Source of the DNA: Ferrovibrio xuzhouensis | Lineage (GTDB): Bacteria > Pseudomonadota > Alphaproteobacteria > Ferrovibrionales > Ferrovibrionaceae | DNA: 64,000 nt | NCBI RefSeq assembly: GCF_042648965.1 | Contig: NZ_JBHRYJ010000002.1 | Span: forward strand, 310,001 to 374,000 | Reading direction: 5' to 3' | Shown: in pieces, positions 51,870 to 60,617 of the stretch | How the letters are laid out: the number at the start of each line of letters is the position of its first letter | Numbering within the stretch: position 1 is the stretch's first letter | Position numbers and translations under genes: made by a program | The notes under the pieces: generated by a model | What the model was told of the DNA's origin: nothing | The model's input: only the letters and a program-made list of their open reading frames with translations | Databases searched by the model: none

Positions 51870-52495
51870 GGCGCGATGGCAGCGGTGGCGATCTGCGGCA
51901 GACCTGCGGTCAGTATCGGACCGGCCGGTGCGGCAGGCATGTCCTTCCGGTGGTCGAGCTGCCCGAGAGTACTCAGTCCATCGACGGCGCAGACGCGCGG
52001 CGCGCATTCGTAATAGCGGCCCCAGGCAGCAGGGTCGGGAACACGTGCGGCCTCGGCCGGGCCAAGATCGAGCAGCGGGATGGCGAGGCGGTCGGCAAAG
52101 CACCGCAGCCGGCGGCTTGCGGTGAACAGGCCCCAGCGATGGCCGCTGGCGAGGCCAAGGGTGGCGAAGCCGGCCAGCAGGATCAGCAGGGCGCCGGGCC
52201 GGGCTGCCGCCAGCGATCCGAGTTCGAGAATCGCGTCGCGCCGCACCGACTGGCCGCTGGCCGCAGCGATTGCCGCCTCGACCGGTTCGTCGAGATACTG
52301 TTCGGAGAACAGGCCGCCAGCATGGTTACGCAGGCTGGCGGCGCAGACCGGATGGTCGCTGTCATCGAGGACCGCCACCATGATATCGGGAAAGCGGCTG
52401 ACCATCGCGCCGTATTCGTCGAGGAAGACGGCGCTCACCATTTGCTCGACGGCGATGCGGCGCTCGCTGTGCTGCGGCACGACAATAAACTGCAT
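51866..52495 (-). CDS. thermostable-hemolysin-family protein (GNAT/acyl-homoserine-lactone-synthase-like)
   Basis: A 209-residue protein matching the family named after a Vibrio heat-stable hemolysin. Blocks: GGLFSEQYLDEPVE, the ILELGSLAAARPGA block, a hydrophobic helix, GHRWGLFTASRRLRCFADRL, and the C-terminal WGRYYECAPRVCAVDG. The arrangement recalls GNAT-like autoinducer synthases, so an acyltransferase role is as plausible as lysis. First gene of an overlapping four-gene operon; GGAG precedes the ATG. Four regulator-type repeats lie upstream. Confidence 0.78.
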   Translation of the reverse strand: MQFIVVPQHSERRIAVEQMVSAVFLDEYGAMVSRFPDIMVAVLDDSDHPVCAASLRNHAGGLFSEQYLDEPVEAAIAAASGQSVRRDAILELGSLAAARPGALLILLAGFATLGLASGHRWGLFTASRRLRCFADRLAIPLLDLGPAEAARVPDPAAWGRYYECAPRVCAVDGLSTLGQLDHRKDMPAAPAGPILTAGLPQIATAAIAP

Positions 52496-52538
52496 ATCCG
52501 GCTCCGGGCGGTTGCTGACCGGATCATCCGTACAGGAA

Positions 52539-52582
52539 CCGGCTTACCGGCGGCTGACTGGCGCCTTACGGCAGGCTTACAG
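52539..52582 (-). promoter_or_regulatory. four tandem 11-bp response-regulator boxes upstream of the hemolysin-family operon
   Basis: Read on the minus strand, four contiguous 11-mers: CTGTAAGCCTG, CCGTAAGGCGC, CAGTCAGCCGC, CGGTAAGCCGG. Exact 11-bp phasing is what OmpR/PhoB-type regulators recognise. They lie between the histidine kinase stop and the operon start. Confidence 0.65.
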
Positions 52583-52590
52583 CGGCAGTT

Positions 52591-53931
52591 TTAATGTTTC
52601 TGTTCTGCCGGCAGCAGCGGCAGCCGCAGGGTGAATTCGGCGCCGCCTTCGGGCAGGTTGTGCATGGAGACACTGCCGCCATGCGCCCGCATGGTCTCGG
52701 CGACAATGGAAAGGCCGAGGCCGGCACCGTGGTGGCGTGGCTGCTGGCCGCGCGAAAAAGGCTCGAAAATCCGCGCCTGCCAGGCCTCCGCCACACCGGG
52801 GCCATGATCGCGGACGGCCAAGCTGCCATCTGCCCTGACACTGATGGTAACTTCCGTTCCAGGCGGCGTGTGGGTCATTGCGTTCTCGACCAGATTACGC
52901 AGCGCATCCTCCAGCGCCATCACCGAGGCCTGGACCAGCACGGGTGCCGCCGTCCGGTTGAGTGCAAGGCTGCGACCGCGGGCGATTGCCAGCGGTGCGA
53001 GGTAGGCGACCACCTTCGCCGCCAGACTGTTGAGATCGACGGCCTCGTCCAGTGACAGAGTGGTCGCCTGCAGCCGCGAAACCTGCAGCAGCTGGCCGAC
53101 CAGGCGGTTCATGCGGGCAATGTCCTCGCCGAGCTGGGTAACAGCCTCGCCGGATCCCAGTTCACTCAGGCGTGCGGTCAGCACAGCCAGCGGCGTACGC
53201 AGTTCGTGGGCGGCATTGGCGGTGAAGCGGCGCTGTGCCTGAAAGCCGTATTCGAGCCGGTCCAGCGCGCTGTTGACGGACCGGATCAGCGGACGGATCT
53301 CTTCCGGCAGCTCGGTTTCCGGCAGCCGCATGCCGCTGGTATTGGGGCCGATCCGCAGGGCACGGGCCGAAAGCGCCTTCAGCGGCCGCAGGCTCGACCG
53401 GATAGTCCAGACCGAAATGGCCAGTGCCACGACCAGCACGACGGGGAAGACCCAGCCCATATGCTCGGCAAACTCGCCGAGCACGGATTCAATATAGGCC
53501 TCCCAGTGCAGATAGCCCTGGGCCACCATTATGCGCAGCTCCGGATGGCCCGGAACCATGGTCACCAATGCAAAATACGGCGTTTCCTGGCCATTGCTGT
53601 CGAGCAGGCGGATATAGGACTGCTTCGCCCGGATCTGCGCTACCGGCAGCGCCGTCATGAAATCCCGTGCCTTGCGGCTGGAGGCATCGAGTATCTGGCC
53701 GTCGGCGGTCAGCAGGGCATAGAGATAGCCGTCGCCGGATTCGCGGTAGGATTTCTGCAGATCGTCCGGCATGTCGAGGCGCGGCGGCGTGGCATCCGCA
53801 TCGATATGACGGGTGATCTGTTCGGATTGCACGCGCAGGCTGACATCGTCGAGGTCATCGACCGAGATCCAGATATACTGGGTCACCGCACCGGCGAGGA
53901 ACAGCATGCAGCCGAGCAGTACCGCGCTCAA
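52591..53931 (-). CDS. sensor histidine kinase of the QseC/PmrB type
   Basis: A 446-residue membrane kinase. It has an N-terminal TM segment, a periplasmic sensor of about 130 residues, a second TM (GWVFPVVLVVALAISVWTI), HAMP-like linker, the H-box AHELRTPLAVL, and the N, G1 and G2 boxes NLVENAMTHTPP, DHGPGVAE and GAGLGLSIV. The chosen start is a TTG at 53931; the frame is open further upstream (LAQKPWSLQARLAWR) but without an ATG, GTG or TTG, so the true start is uncertain. The response regulator gene ends 50 bp upstream. Confidence 0.88.
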   Translation of the reverse strand: MSAVLLGCMLFLAGAVTQYIWISVDDLDDVSLRVQSEQITRHIDADATPPRLDMPDDLQKSYRESGDGYLYALLTADGQILDASSRKARDFMTALPVAQIRAKQSYIRLLDSNGQETPYFALVTMVPGHPELRIMVAQGYLHWEAYIESVLGEFAEHMGWVFPVVLVVALAISVWTIRSSLRPLKALSARALRIGPNTSGMRLPETELPEEIRPLIRSVNSALDRLEYGFQAQRRFTANAAHELRTPLAVLTARLSELGSGEAVTQLGEDIARMNRLVGQLLQVSRLQATTLSLDEAVDLNSLAAKVVAYLAPLAIARGRSLALNRTAAPVLVQASVMALEDALRNLVENAMTHTPPGTEVTISVRADGSLAVRDHGPGVAEAWQARIFEPFSRGQQPRHHGAGLGLSIVAETMRAHGGSVSMHNLPEGGAEFTLRLPLLPAEQKH

Positions 53932-53981
53932 CCGCCATGCCAGGCGGGCCTGCAGGGACCAGGGCTTTTGCGCCAGCTCGC

Positions 53982-54659
53982 TCAGCTCTGCGCCTCCGCC
54001 AGCATGTAGCCGACACCGCGCACCGTATGGATGCGGCCGGAAAAGCCGTTGCTGTCGAGTTTCTTGCGCAGGCGGTGCAGCAGAACCTCCAGCGAGTTGG
54101 AACTGACCTCGTCGTCAAAACCGTAGATGCGTTCCTCGAGATGGTCCTTCGGCACCACCTGGCCGGCGCGACGGATCAGGTTCTCCAGCAGGGTCAGCTC
54201 GCGCGGAGTCAGTGCCAGCGGGCGGGTGTCCACGGTGAGCGCCCGATTGATGGTGTCAAAACGGATGTTGCCCAGTTCCAGCACGACGCCGAGTGCCCCC
54301 GAGGGTCGGCGCAGCAGCGCCTTGATCCGTGCGATCAGCTCGGGTACCGCGAAAGGCTTGAGCAGGTAGTCGTCGGCACCGGCATTGAGGCCTTCGACCC
54401 GGTCGTCGACACCATCGCGCGCGGTCAGGACCAGGGTCGGCGTCATGTTGCGGGCGGCGCGCATGTCGCGCAGCAGGGCCAGGCCATCCTCGTCCGGCAG
54501 GCCGAGATCGAGGATGATGGCGTCGTAGCTGGTGGTGGCGATGGCGGCGCGTGCTTCGTCGACGGTGCCGACGGCATCGGCGGCGAAACCGGCCCGCTCG
54601 AGACTGCGGCCGACCAGCTCGCGCAGGCGGTCTTCGTCCTCGACGATCAGGATGCGCAT
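53982..54659 (-). CDS. OmpR-family response regulator (QseB/PmrA-like)
   Basis: A 225-residue regulator. The receiver domain has the acidic pair ED near residue 8, phosphoacceptor Asp51 in IILDLGLP, and Lys in YLLKPF. The C-terminal winged helix contains PRELTLLENLIRRAGQVV and SLEVLLHRLRKKLD. It should bind 11-bp direct repeats; three candidate arrays with a GTAAGCC core lie upstream of the hemolysin-family operon, this regulator's own operon, and the O-GlcNAc-transferase-like gene. Confidence 0.93.
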   Translation of the reverse strand: MRILIVEDEDRLRELVGRSLERAGFAADAVGTVDEARAAIATTSYDAIILDLGLPDEDGLALLRDMRAARNMTPTLVLTARDGVDDRVEGLNAGADDYLLKPFAVPELIARIKALLRRPSGALGVVLELGNIRFDTINRALTVDTRPLALTPRELTLLENLIRRAGQVVPKDHLEERIYGFDDEVSSNSLEVLLHRLRKKLDSNGFSGRIHTVRGVGYMLAEAQS

Positions 54660-54683
54660 GATGAATGCCGCAGACGGAAGCGG

Positions 54684-55343
54684 TCAGTCCGGCATGTATT
54701 CGATGGTCGAGCCATCCTTGGCCTTGAAGCGTATCCTGACCAGGACATGGCTGGAATCATACCACAACTCGCGCTGCAGATCGCCGGTAATCGCATAATG
54801 GTGCGCGGCTTCCTTGCTGCCCTTGACGAACACCGTGTCGGGGCCGAGGTCGGCGACCTGGATCGCCATGCGGCTGCCGTCCAGCGTATTGAGAATGCGT
54901 CCACCTTGCAGGATGCCGTCGTTCCACAGGCTGGCCGGAATGATGGTGGCCGGTGCATCGGCGTCATGGCCATCGGCATGGATTTCCAGTCCGGCATTGG
55001 CGGCTTCGGCATCCAGCACGTGATGGGTGCCGTCGTCGTTGGTCTTCGACCACAACCGCACCAGCCGGTCGCCATGCCAGACCTCGTGGCCTTCATGCTC
55101 GAAGCGATAGGCGGTGATGAAGGCGACCTTGACGGCAATCCTGGTGTTGATGTCGACGGCGAGATTGCCGTCCTGTTTGTGGAACGTCAGCTGGTGCTCA
55201 CCGACCTGGCTGCCGTTGCGGAAGACCGCGAAGCTGAGCCGGCCGTTCGGCGGCACCGCGGCGCTGGCCGGTGCGGCCAGTGGCAGCAGGGCGAGGATGG
55301 CGGCTAAGGCGAGGGGCAGGCGAAAGGCGTTGCGGCGCGACAT
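54684..55343 (-). CDS. DUF6134-family exported protein
   Basis: A 219-residue protein with a signal peptide (LPLALAAILALLPLAAPASA, cleavage after ASA). The mature part is beta-rich (RLSFAVFRNGSQVGEHQLTF and onward) with no catalytic motif seen; it matches what I recall of DUF6134, a periplasmic family of unknown role. It is the first gene of the operon with the response regulator (24 bp gap) and kinase, so it may be part of signal sensing. The ATG at 55343 was chosen for the signal peptide. Confidence 0.7.
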   Translation of the reverse strand: MSRRNAFRLPLALAAILALLPLAAPASAAVPPNGRLSFAVFRNGSQVGEHQLTFHKQDGNLAVDINTRIAVKVAFITAYRFEHEGHEVWHGDRLVRLWSKTNDDGTHHVLDAEAANAGLEIHADGHDADAPATIIPASLWNDGILQGGRILNTLDGSRMAIQVADLGPDTVFVKGSKEAAHHYAITGDLQRELWYDSSHVLVRIRFKAKDGSTIEYMPD

Positions 55344-55388
55344 GGCGGTATCCGTGACCAGTGAAGATGGTGCCAAGCTATACGCTGC

Positions 55389-55410
55389 GGGGCTTACAGC
55401 CGGCTTACTG
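55389..55410 (-). promoter_or_regulatory. two tandem 11-bp response-regulator boxes upstream of the DUF6134-regulator-kinase operon
   Basis: On the minus strand CAGTAAGCCGG (55410-55400) then CTGTAAGCCCC (55399-55389), contiguous and in 11-bp phase, overlapping the stop of the upstream gene, 46-67 bp before the ATG at 55343. Confidence 0.6.
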
Positions 55411-57199
55411 CCGCCGCCGGTGCGACGTCGCGCGCTGCCCAGGCCTCTTCGTAGAGTTGTTCGAGGTGTCGCACGGTTTTCTGGGTGTCGAACAATGCAC
55501 TCTGCCGCGCCGTCAGTACCGCATGGCGCAGGGTATCGCGCCGTGCTGCATCGTGGCCAAGGTCGACGGCGAGCCGGCAATAGGCGTCCCAGTCGGCGCA
55601 GACCAGCCCGGGCAGGCCTGCCGCCTGCAGCAGGCTGGCGCCGACGCGGGCCGGAAAGCCGTCGCCACAGACCGTGATCAGCGGCACCCCGGCCCAGAGG
55701 GCATCGCTGCCGGTGGTATGCGCGCCATAGGTGCCGGTATCGAAATGCAGGTCGGCAAGGGCGAGCCGCGCCAGATGCTCGGGCTTCGGCAGCCAGCCGG
55801 CAAAGATAAGGCGGTGTGCCGCGACACCAGCGGCCTCGGCCGCCGCACGCAGGTTTGCCTGCAGTATCGGCGCGCCGCCCAGCAGCCACAGCATGGAATC
55901 CGGCACCGCGCGCAGCACCGCCATCCAGGTCGCAAAGACGGCGCGCTCAATCTTGTCGGCCGAACAGAAGCAGGCATAGACGACGCCATTCTCGGGCAGG
56001 CCGGCCTGCCGGCGGGTCACCGGCGCGCCGATGGCCTGGTCGCAGTCGTTGATCTGGTAACTGCCGGGCAGGCGCAGCACGGTTTCGGCATAATCACTGT
56101 CATGCTCGGGCGGCGTGACCACCGCATCACCGATCAGGCAGTCATGCAGCTTGCCGCCCATCGTGCCGGCAAAACCCAGATACAGCATCTGCAGCGGTGC
56201 CGGCCGCCAGGCGAGGATGCCCGGTCGCATCAGGCGGTTCGGGCCGGACAGGTCGACCAGGATATCGACGCCATCGGCACGGATCTGCGCCGCGGCGGCA
56301 CGGTCGTCCAGGCCGTCCAGCCCGGTCACGCGGTCGCAGCCGTCCTGCAGGATGCGCGCGGCTTCGGCATCCGGCCGGTTCACCGGATAGGCATGGATGC
56401 GGAACCGGTTGCGGTCATGCCGCTTGAACAGGCCGGCGGCCAGATGCATCAGCGGATGGGGGCGGAAATCACCGGAGATGTAACCGATCGTCAGGCGCCC
56501 GTCGGCCGGCCCGGTCAGCGATGGCGGCGGCAGGGCATCCGGCCGGGCAACGGCCAGATAAGACCGCGCGGCAGTGGCCGCAATGGTCAGCCGCTGCCTG
56601 CGGCCAAGCGGCAGGCGCAGCGACAGCCATGGCGTGATGGCGCAGGGCTGGCCCGCCTCAGCTCTGGCGGTTTCCGTCGCCAGGAGTGGCGTGGCCGCCT
56701 CGACGCGTGCCCAGTCGCAGACGCCCTGTGCCGCCTGCGCCAGCAGTACGGCGGTGCGGGCATGGTCGGGCCGTGCCGCCGCCGCGCCTTCCAGATGCGC
56801 GATGGCGCGTTCATGCAGGCCGGCGGCCAGAAACGTGGCGCCGAGATTAAAATGCGCGTCGAACAGGCCGGGCTGTGCAGCCAGCGCAGCCTCGAAACTG
56901 GCTATAGCTTCGACAACCTGTCCCGCCGCCCGCTGGGCGAGGCCGATATTGATGGTGAACGTGGCCGACATGTCCGGATGGCGGGCCTGCAGGTTGCGCC
57001 ACAGGTTGATTGCCGCGTCAGTACGCCCGGTTCTGTTCAGGAGGACCGCCTTGCCGTTCATGATTGCGGCATCGCCCGGGAAGGCCTGTTCCAGCCCGGT
57101 GTAGACGGCTTCCGCCTCGGCGAAGCGCTGCATTCGCAGCAGGTGTTCGGCCTGCCGCAGCAGCGCCCTGGCATTGATGGGTGACGAGAATGTCGACAT
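55394..57199 (-). CDS. TPR plus O-GlcNAc-transferase-like (GT41/SPINDLY) protein
   Basis: A 601-residue protein. The N-terminal ~200 residues are TPR-type helical repeats (AEHLLRMQRFAEAEAVYTGL, then FNLGATFLAAGLHERAIAHL). The rest is a GT41 catalytic domain: GYISGDFRPHPLMHLAAGLF, PLQMLYLGFAGTMGG and HFDTGTYGAHTTGSDALWAG. Bacterial members glycosylate proteins, including flagellins or adhesins, or act in polysaccharide synthesis. No signal peptide, so cytoplasmic. A regulator box lies about 100 bp upstream. Confidence 0.85.
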   Translation of the reverse strand: MSTFSSPINARALLRQAEHLLRMQRFAEAEAVYTGLEQAFPGDAAIMNGKAVLLNRTGRTDAAINLWRNLQARHPDMSATFTINIGLAQRAAGQVVEAIASFEAALAAQPGLFDAHFNLGATFLAAGLHERAIAHLEGAAAARPDHARTAVLLAQAAQGVCDWARVEAATPLLATETARAEAGQPCAITPWLSLRLPLGRRQRLTIAATAARSYLAVARPDALPPPSLTGPADGRLTIGYISGDFRPHPLMHLAAGLFKRHDRNRFRIHAYPVNRPDAEAARILQDGCDRVTGLDGLDDRAAAAQIRADGVDILVDLSGPNRLMRPGILAWRPAPLQMLYLGFAGTMGGKLHDCLIGDAVVTPPEHDSDYAETVLRLPGSYQINDCDQAIGAPVTRRQAGLPENGVVYACFCSADKIERAVFATWMAVLRAVPDSMLWLLGGAPILQANLRAAAEAAGVAAHRLIFAGWLPKPEHLARLALADLHFDTGTYGAHTTGSDALWAGVPLITVCGDGFPARVGASLLQAAGLPGLVCADWDAYCRLAVDLGHDAARRDTLRHAVLTARQSALFDTQKTVRHLEQLYEEAWAARDVAPAAAVSRL

Positions 57200-57806
57200 C
57201 GGGGGCGGAAGAATCCGAGGGCACTGCGTGGGGGCCAGTTTCTGGCAATCTGCGGTGCCACTCTGGCGCCGTCGTCGGCTCTTCTAGCGGGCCTGACTGA
57301 CAGTCGGCTTACAAACGTAATTGCTGTTTCCGCGCCACGGCGCGGGCTGTGGCTCTGCTTCGATGACTGATCGCGGCACGCCTGCATTGCCTGCGCCAGT
57401 GGAACGGCAACACCTTGTCGAGGTGTACGACACGGTATACGGAAGCCCCTTAGAGCAGCGCAAAGGATAACATAAAATCAATTGGTTATGGGGCGTGCCC
57501 GACTGGGGAATTAGCACCCCCTGGGAGGTGCGCGCTCCAATCCCGCAATACGTCCAATCTGACCGCTAAAGCGTTGATCCGCATTATTCAACATTATTTA
57601 CATGTAAATTATAGCATCCCAGCAAATCGCCCGTTTCTTCGTGACTTAAGTGCTGTAACTATCAGAAAGCATGGTTATTTTTGTGGTGTCTCCTCAAAAA
57701 AGAGACGTATTTCTTATCAATATTCTTGGTTCGACTTGGCTGAACCGGCCGTTTTGTTATCAATTAAGCTGGCATCTGACATGAGACTGCGCTGTTGCGG
57801 TCGGCG
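57200..57806. other. 607-bp intergenic region with regulator box and an AT-rich block
   Basis: Holds the response-regulator box at 57293-57314. From about 57560 to 57780 the base composition becomes AT-rich, strikingly unlike the flanks. A short plus-strand frame there (57574-57825) runs into the permease gene and lacks a ribosome-binding site. A GCACC/GGTGC hairpin at about 57509-57526 and a tRNA T-arm-like stretch just after it are visible, but no intact RNA gene. Confidence 0.5.
57293..57314 (-). promoter_or_regulatory. 11-bp response-regulator box upstream of the GT41 gene
   Basis: On the minus strand TTGTAAGCCGA (57314-57304), a strong match, followed in 11-bp phase by CTGTCAGTCAG (57303-57293), a degenerate one resembling CAGTCAGCCGC in the hemolysin-operon array. 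Confidence 0.5.
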
Positions 57807-59003
57807 CTATTGCTTGCGCCGCTGATACTGGTCGAAGCCGACGGCGGCGAGCAGCACCAGCCCCTTGATCACCTGCTGGTAGTCGATGCCGATGCCGAGA
57901 ATCGACATGCCGTTGTTCATCACCCCCATGATCAGCGCGCCGACCACGGCGCCGGTCACCCGGCCGACGCCGCCCGATGCAGAGGCGCCGCCGATGAAGC
58001 AGGCGGCAATCACGTCGAGCTCGAACCCGAGGCCGGCCTTCGGTGTCGCGGTATTCAGTCGCGCGGCGAAGATCAGGCCGGCCAGCGCGGCCAGAACCCC
58101 CATGTTGACAAAGGTGTAGAAGGTCAGCCGTTCGGTCTTGATGCCGGACAGCTTGGCCGCCTTGATATTGCCGCCGAGCGCGTAGATGCGCCGGCCAATC
58201 ACTGTGCGGTTGGTGACGAAGCGGTAGAACATGATCAGGGCGAACATGATGACCAGAACGTTCGGCAGGCCGCGATAGGTGGCGAGCAGATAGCTGAAAG
58301 CCACGATCAGCGCCGAAGCCAGACCGGTCTTGGCGGCAAAGGCTGCGATCGAATCGCCCTCGATGCCCTCGCGCACCTGGATCATGCGCTGCCGCCAGTT
58401 CAGAACCACCAGGATCGCAGCCAGAATCACGCCAACGAACAGCGAGGTCAGCCGGATCGAATCGCCGGGAATGATATCGGGGATGAAGCCCGAGCTCAGT
58501 TTCTGGAAAGTTGGCGAAAACGGGCCCACCGACTGGCCCTGCAGCACAGCCAGCGACAGGCCGCGAAAGACCAGCATGCCGGCCAGTGTGACGATGAAAG
58601 ACGGAATCCGGATATAGGCGATCCAGTAACCCTGGATGGCGCCGATGATGGCGCCCGCCAGAAGGCAGAGCAGCGCCGCCGGAATGAAATGGATGTTGAA
58701 CTGCACCATCAGGACCGCCGCGAGGGCACCGATGAAGCCGACGATCGAGCCGACCGACAGGTCGATATGGCCGGCAACGATCACCAGCAGCATGCCGAGC
58801 GCCATCACCACGATATAGCTGTTCTGCAGCACCAGGTTGGTCAGGTTCAGCGGGCGCAGCAGCGTGCCGTCGGTGACAAACTGGAAGAACACCACGATGG
58901 CGAACAGGCAGAAGATCATGCCGTATTCGCGCAGACCGCTCAGAAAGCTGCCGCCCGCTTTCTGCGGCGCCGTGGTCTGCCGGTGCGATACGATCTCACT
59001 CAT
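57807..59003 (-). CDS. gguB: multiple-monosaccharide ABC transporter permease (GguB/MmsB-like)
   Basis: A 398-residue inner-membrane permease of the XylH/RbsC family with about ten helices. Diagnostic stretches are VAGHIDLSVGSIVGFIGAL, IQGYWIAYIRIPSFIVTLAG and GGASASGGVGRVTGAVVGAL. With GguA and a ChvE-like receptor it forms a high-affinity importer for arabinose, xylose, galactose, glucose and related sugars. The start ATG directly follows the gguA stop (TGAATG), so the two are coupled. Confidence 0.92.
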   Translation of the reverse strand: MSEIVSHRQTTAPQKAGGSFLSGLREYGMIFCLFAIVVFFQFVTDGTLLRPLNLTNLVLQNSYIVVMALGMLLVIVAGHIDLSVGSIVGFIGALAAVLMVQFNIHFIPAALLCLLAGAIIGAIQGYWIAYIRIPSFIVTLAGMLVFRGLSLAVLQGQSVGPFSPTFQKLSSGFIPDIIPGDSIRLTSLFVGVILAAILVVLNWRQRMIQVREGIEGDSIAAFAAKTGLASALIVAFSYLLATYRGLPNVLVIMFALIMFYRFVTNRTVIGRRIYALGGNIKAAKLSGIKTERLTFYTFVNMGVLAALAGLIFAARLNTATPKAGLGFELDVIAACFIGGASASGGVGRVTGAVVGALIMGVMNNGMSILGIGIDYQQVIKGLVLLAAVGFDQYQRRKQ

Positions 59004-60554
59004 TCAGTTCACTCCGCCTGACTTCACGATGGCGCGCATGATCGCTTCCTGCGAGGCTTCAGCCGCGGAAAACTCGGCCACGATGCGGCCGCGGTTCATC
59101 ACGTAAATGCGATCACACATGCCGAGCAGTTCCGGCATTTCCGACGAAATCATCAGAACACCTTTCCCGTTCTGCGCCAGCTCGTTGATGATGGTGTAAA
59201 TCTCGTATTTAGCACCGACGTCGATCCCGCGGGTCGGCTCATCGAGAATCAGGATGTCCGGCGTGGCAAACAGCCATTTGCTGAGCACCACTTTCTGCTG
59301 GTTCCCGCCCGAAAGATTGACCGTCTGCTGTCCAACGCCGGCGCAGCGGATATTGAGGCGGCTGCGGTAATGCTCGGCCGCCTTCCGCTCGCGGGCGGCA
59401 TCAATCACGCCCCAGTCGGCCACCCCGTGCAGATTCGCCAGCGTGATATTGGACCGCACATCCTCCTGCAGAACCAGCCCGTACTCCTTGCGGTCCTCGG
59501 TGGCATAGGCGAGCGCGGCGTCGATAGCTTGCGGTACCGACGACAGGTGGACCGGCCGGCCATTGATCCTGGCCCTGCCGTTGATGCCCTGGCCATAGGA
59601 TCGGCCGAACAGGCTCATGGCGAATTCGGTGCGGCCTGCGCCGAGCAGGCCGGCGATGCCGACCACTTCGCCGCCCCGCACGGTGAGGCTGATATCCTCC
59701 ACCACGATACGCTGGGCGTGGATCGGGTGACGCACGGTCCATCCCTCGACTTCGAGCAGCGGCTCGCCGATCGCCACGTCACCACGCGGCGGGTAGCGAT
59801 GCGCCATGTCGCGGCCAACCATGCCCTTGATGATGCGGTCCTCATCCATCTCACCGTCCGGTGCGATGATATCCTCGCGGTCGAGGGTCTCGACCGTCGT
59901 CCCGTCCCGCAGGATCGTTACCGTGTCGGCAACCCTGGCAATCTCGTTCAGCTTGTGGGAGATCAGGATCGAGGTGATGCCCTGCTGCTTGAACGAGACC
60001 AGAAGATCCAGCAGTGCGTTGCTGTCGCTTTCGTTCAGCGAAGCGGTCGGCTCGTCGAGAATTAGCAGGCGCACCCGTTTGGACAAGGCCTTGGCGATCT
60101 CGACCAGTTGCTGCTTGCCGACGCCGATGTTGGTCACCAGCGTCTCCGGCGGCTCGTCCAGCCCGACCATGTCAAGCAGCTTGCGTGTGCGTGCCATGGC
60201 CAGCGGCCAGTCGATGATGCCGTAATGCGACACTTCGTTGCCGAGAAAAATATTCTCGGCGATCGACAGCAGCGGCACGAGGGCCAGCTCCTGGTGGATG
60301 ATAATGATGCCCTGTCGTTCGCTGTCGTGGATGCCGGAAAATCGTTCCTCGGCGCCGTCGAACATGATCTGGCCGTCGAAGGTGCCGTGCGGATAGACAC
60401 CGCTCAGCACCTTCATCAGTGTCGACTTGCCAGCGCCGTTTTCGCCAACCAGGGCGTGAATCTCGCCGGTACGGACAGTGAGGTTGACGTTGTTCAGGGC
60501 CTTCACGCCGGGGAAGGTCTTGGTGATGCCGCACATCTCCAGAAGAGCTGTCAT
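59004..60554 (-). CDS. gguA: multiple-monosaccharide ABC transporter ATP-binding protein (GguA/MmsA-like)
   Basis: A 516-residue fused double ATPase. First domain: Walker A GENGAGKSTL near residues 37-46, signature VGKQQLVEIAKAL, Walker B LLILDEPTASL. Second domain: a degenerate Walker A (GLLGAGRTE) with an intact LSGGNQQKVVLSKWL signature, the usual asymmetry of CUT2 sugar importers. It powers uptake through GguB. A 10-bp hairpin separates it from the binding-protein gene upstream. Confidence 0.94.
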   Translation of the reverse strand: MTALLEMCGITKTFPGVKALNNVNLTVRTGEIHALVGENGAGKSTLMKVLSGVYPHGTFDGQIMFDGAEERFSGIHDSERQGIIIIHQELALVPLLSIAENIFLGNEVSHYGIIDWPLAMARTRKLLDMVGLDEPPETLVTNIGVGKQQLVEIAKALSKRVRLLILDEPTASLNESDSNALLDLLVSFKQQGITSILISHKLNEIARVADTVTILRDGTTVETLDREDIIAPDGEMDEDRIIKGMVGRDMAHRYPPRGDVAIGEPLLEVEGWTVRHPIHAQRIVVEDISLTVRGGEVVGIAGLLGAGRTEFAMSLFGRSYGQGINGRARINGRPVHLSSVPQAIDAALAYATEDRKEYGLVLQEDVRSNITLANLHGVADWGVIDAARERKAAEHYRSRLNIRCAGVGQQTVNLSGGNQQKVVLSKWLFATPDILILDEPTRGIDVGAKYEIYTIINELAQNGKGVLMISSEMPELLGMCDRIYVMNRGRIVAEFSAAEASQEAIMRAIVKSGGVN

Positions 60555-60576
60555 CAGGAATCCATTCGGTTGCGGG

Positions 60577-60600
60577 CCGGGGCGGCAGGCGCCGCCCCGG
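60577..60600 (-). other. strong intercistronic hairpin between chvE-like and gguA genes
   Basis: CCGGGGCGGC-AGGC-GCCGCCCCGG, a perfect 10-bp stem with a 4-nt loop. Such structures after binding-protein genes protect the upstream mRNA or cause partial termination, so the receptor is made in excess over the ATPase and permease. Confidence 0.65.
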
Positions 60601-60617
60601 CAGATCGCAGGACGAGG

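Noticed and set aside
57527..57560. tRNA-like T-arm and D-arm pattern (GCGCG-CTCCAAT-CCCGC, and TAGC...CTGGGAG)
   Set aside because: No matching acceptor stem or anticodon arm can be folded, so it is at best a decayed tRNA fragment.
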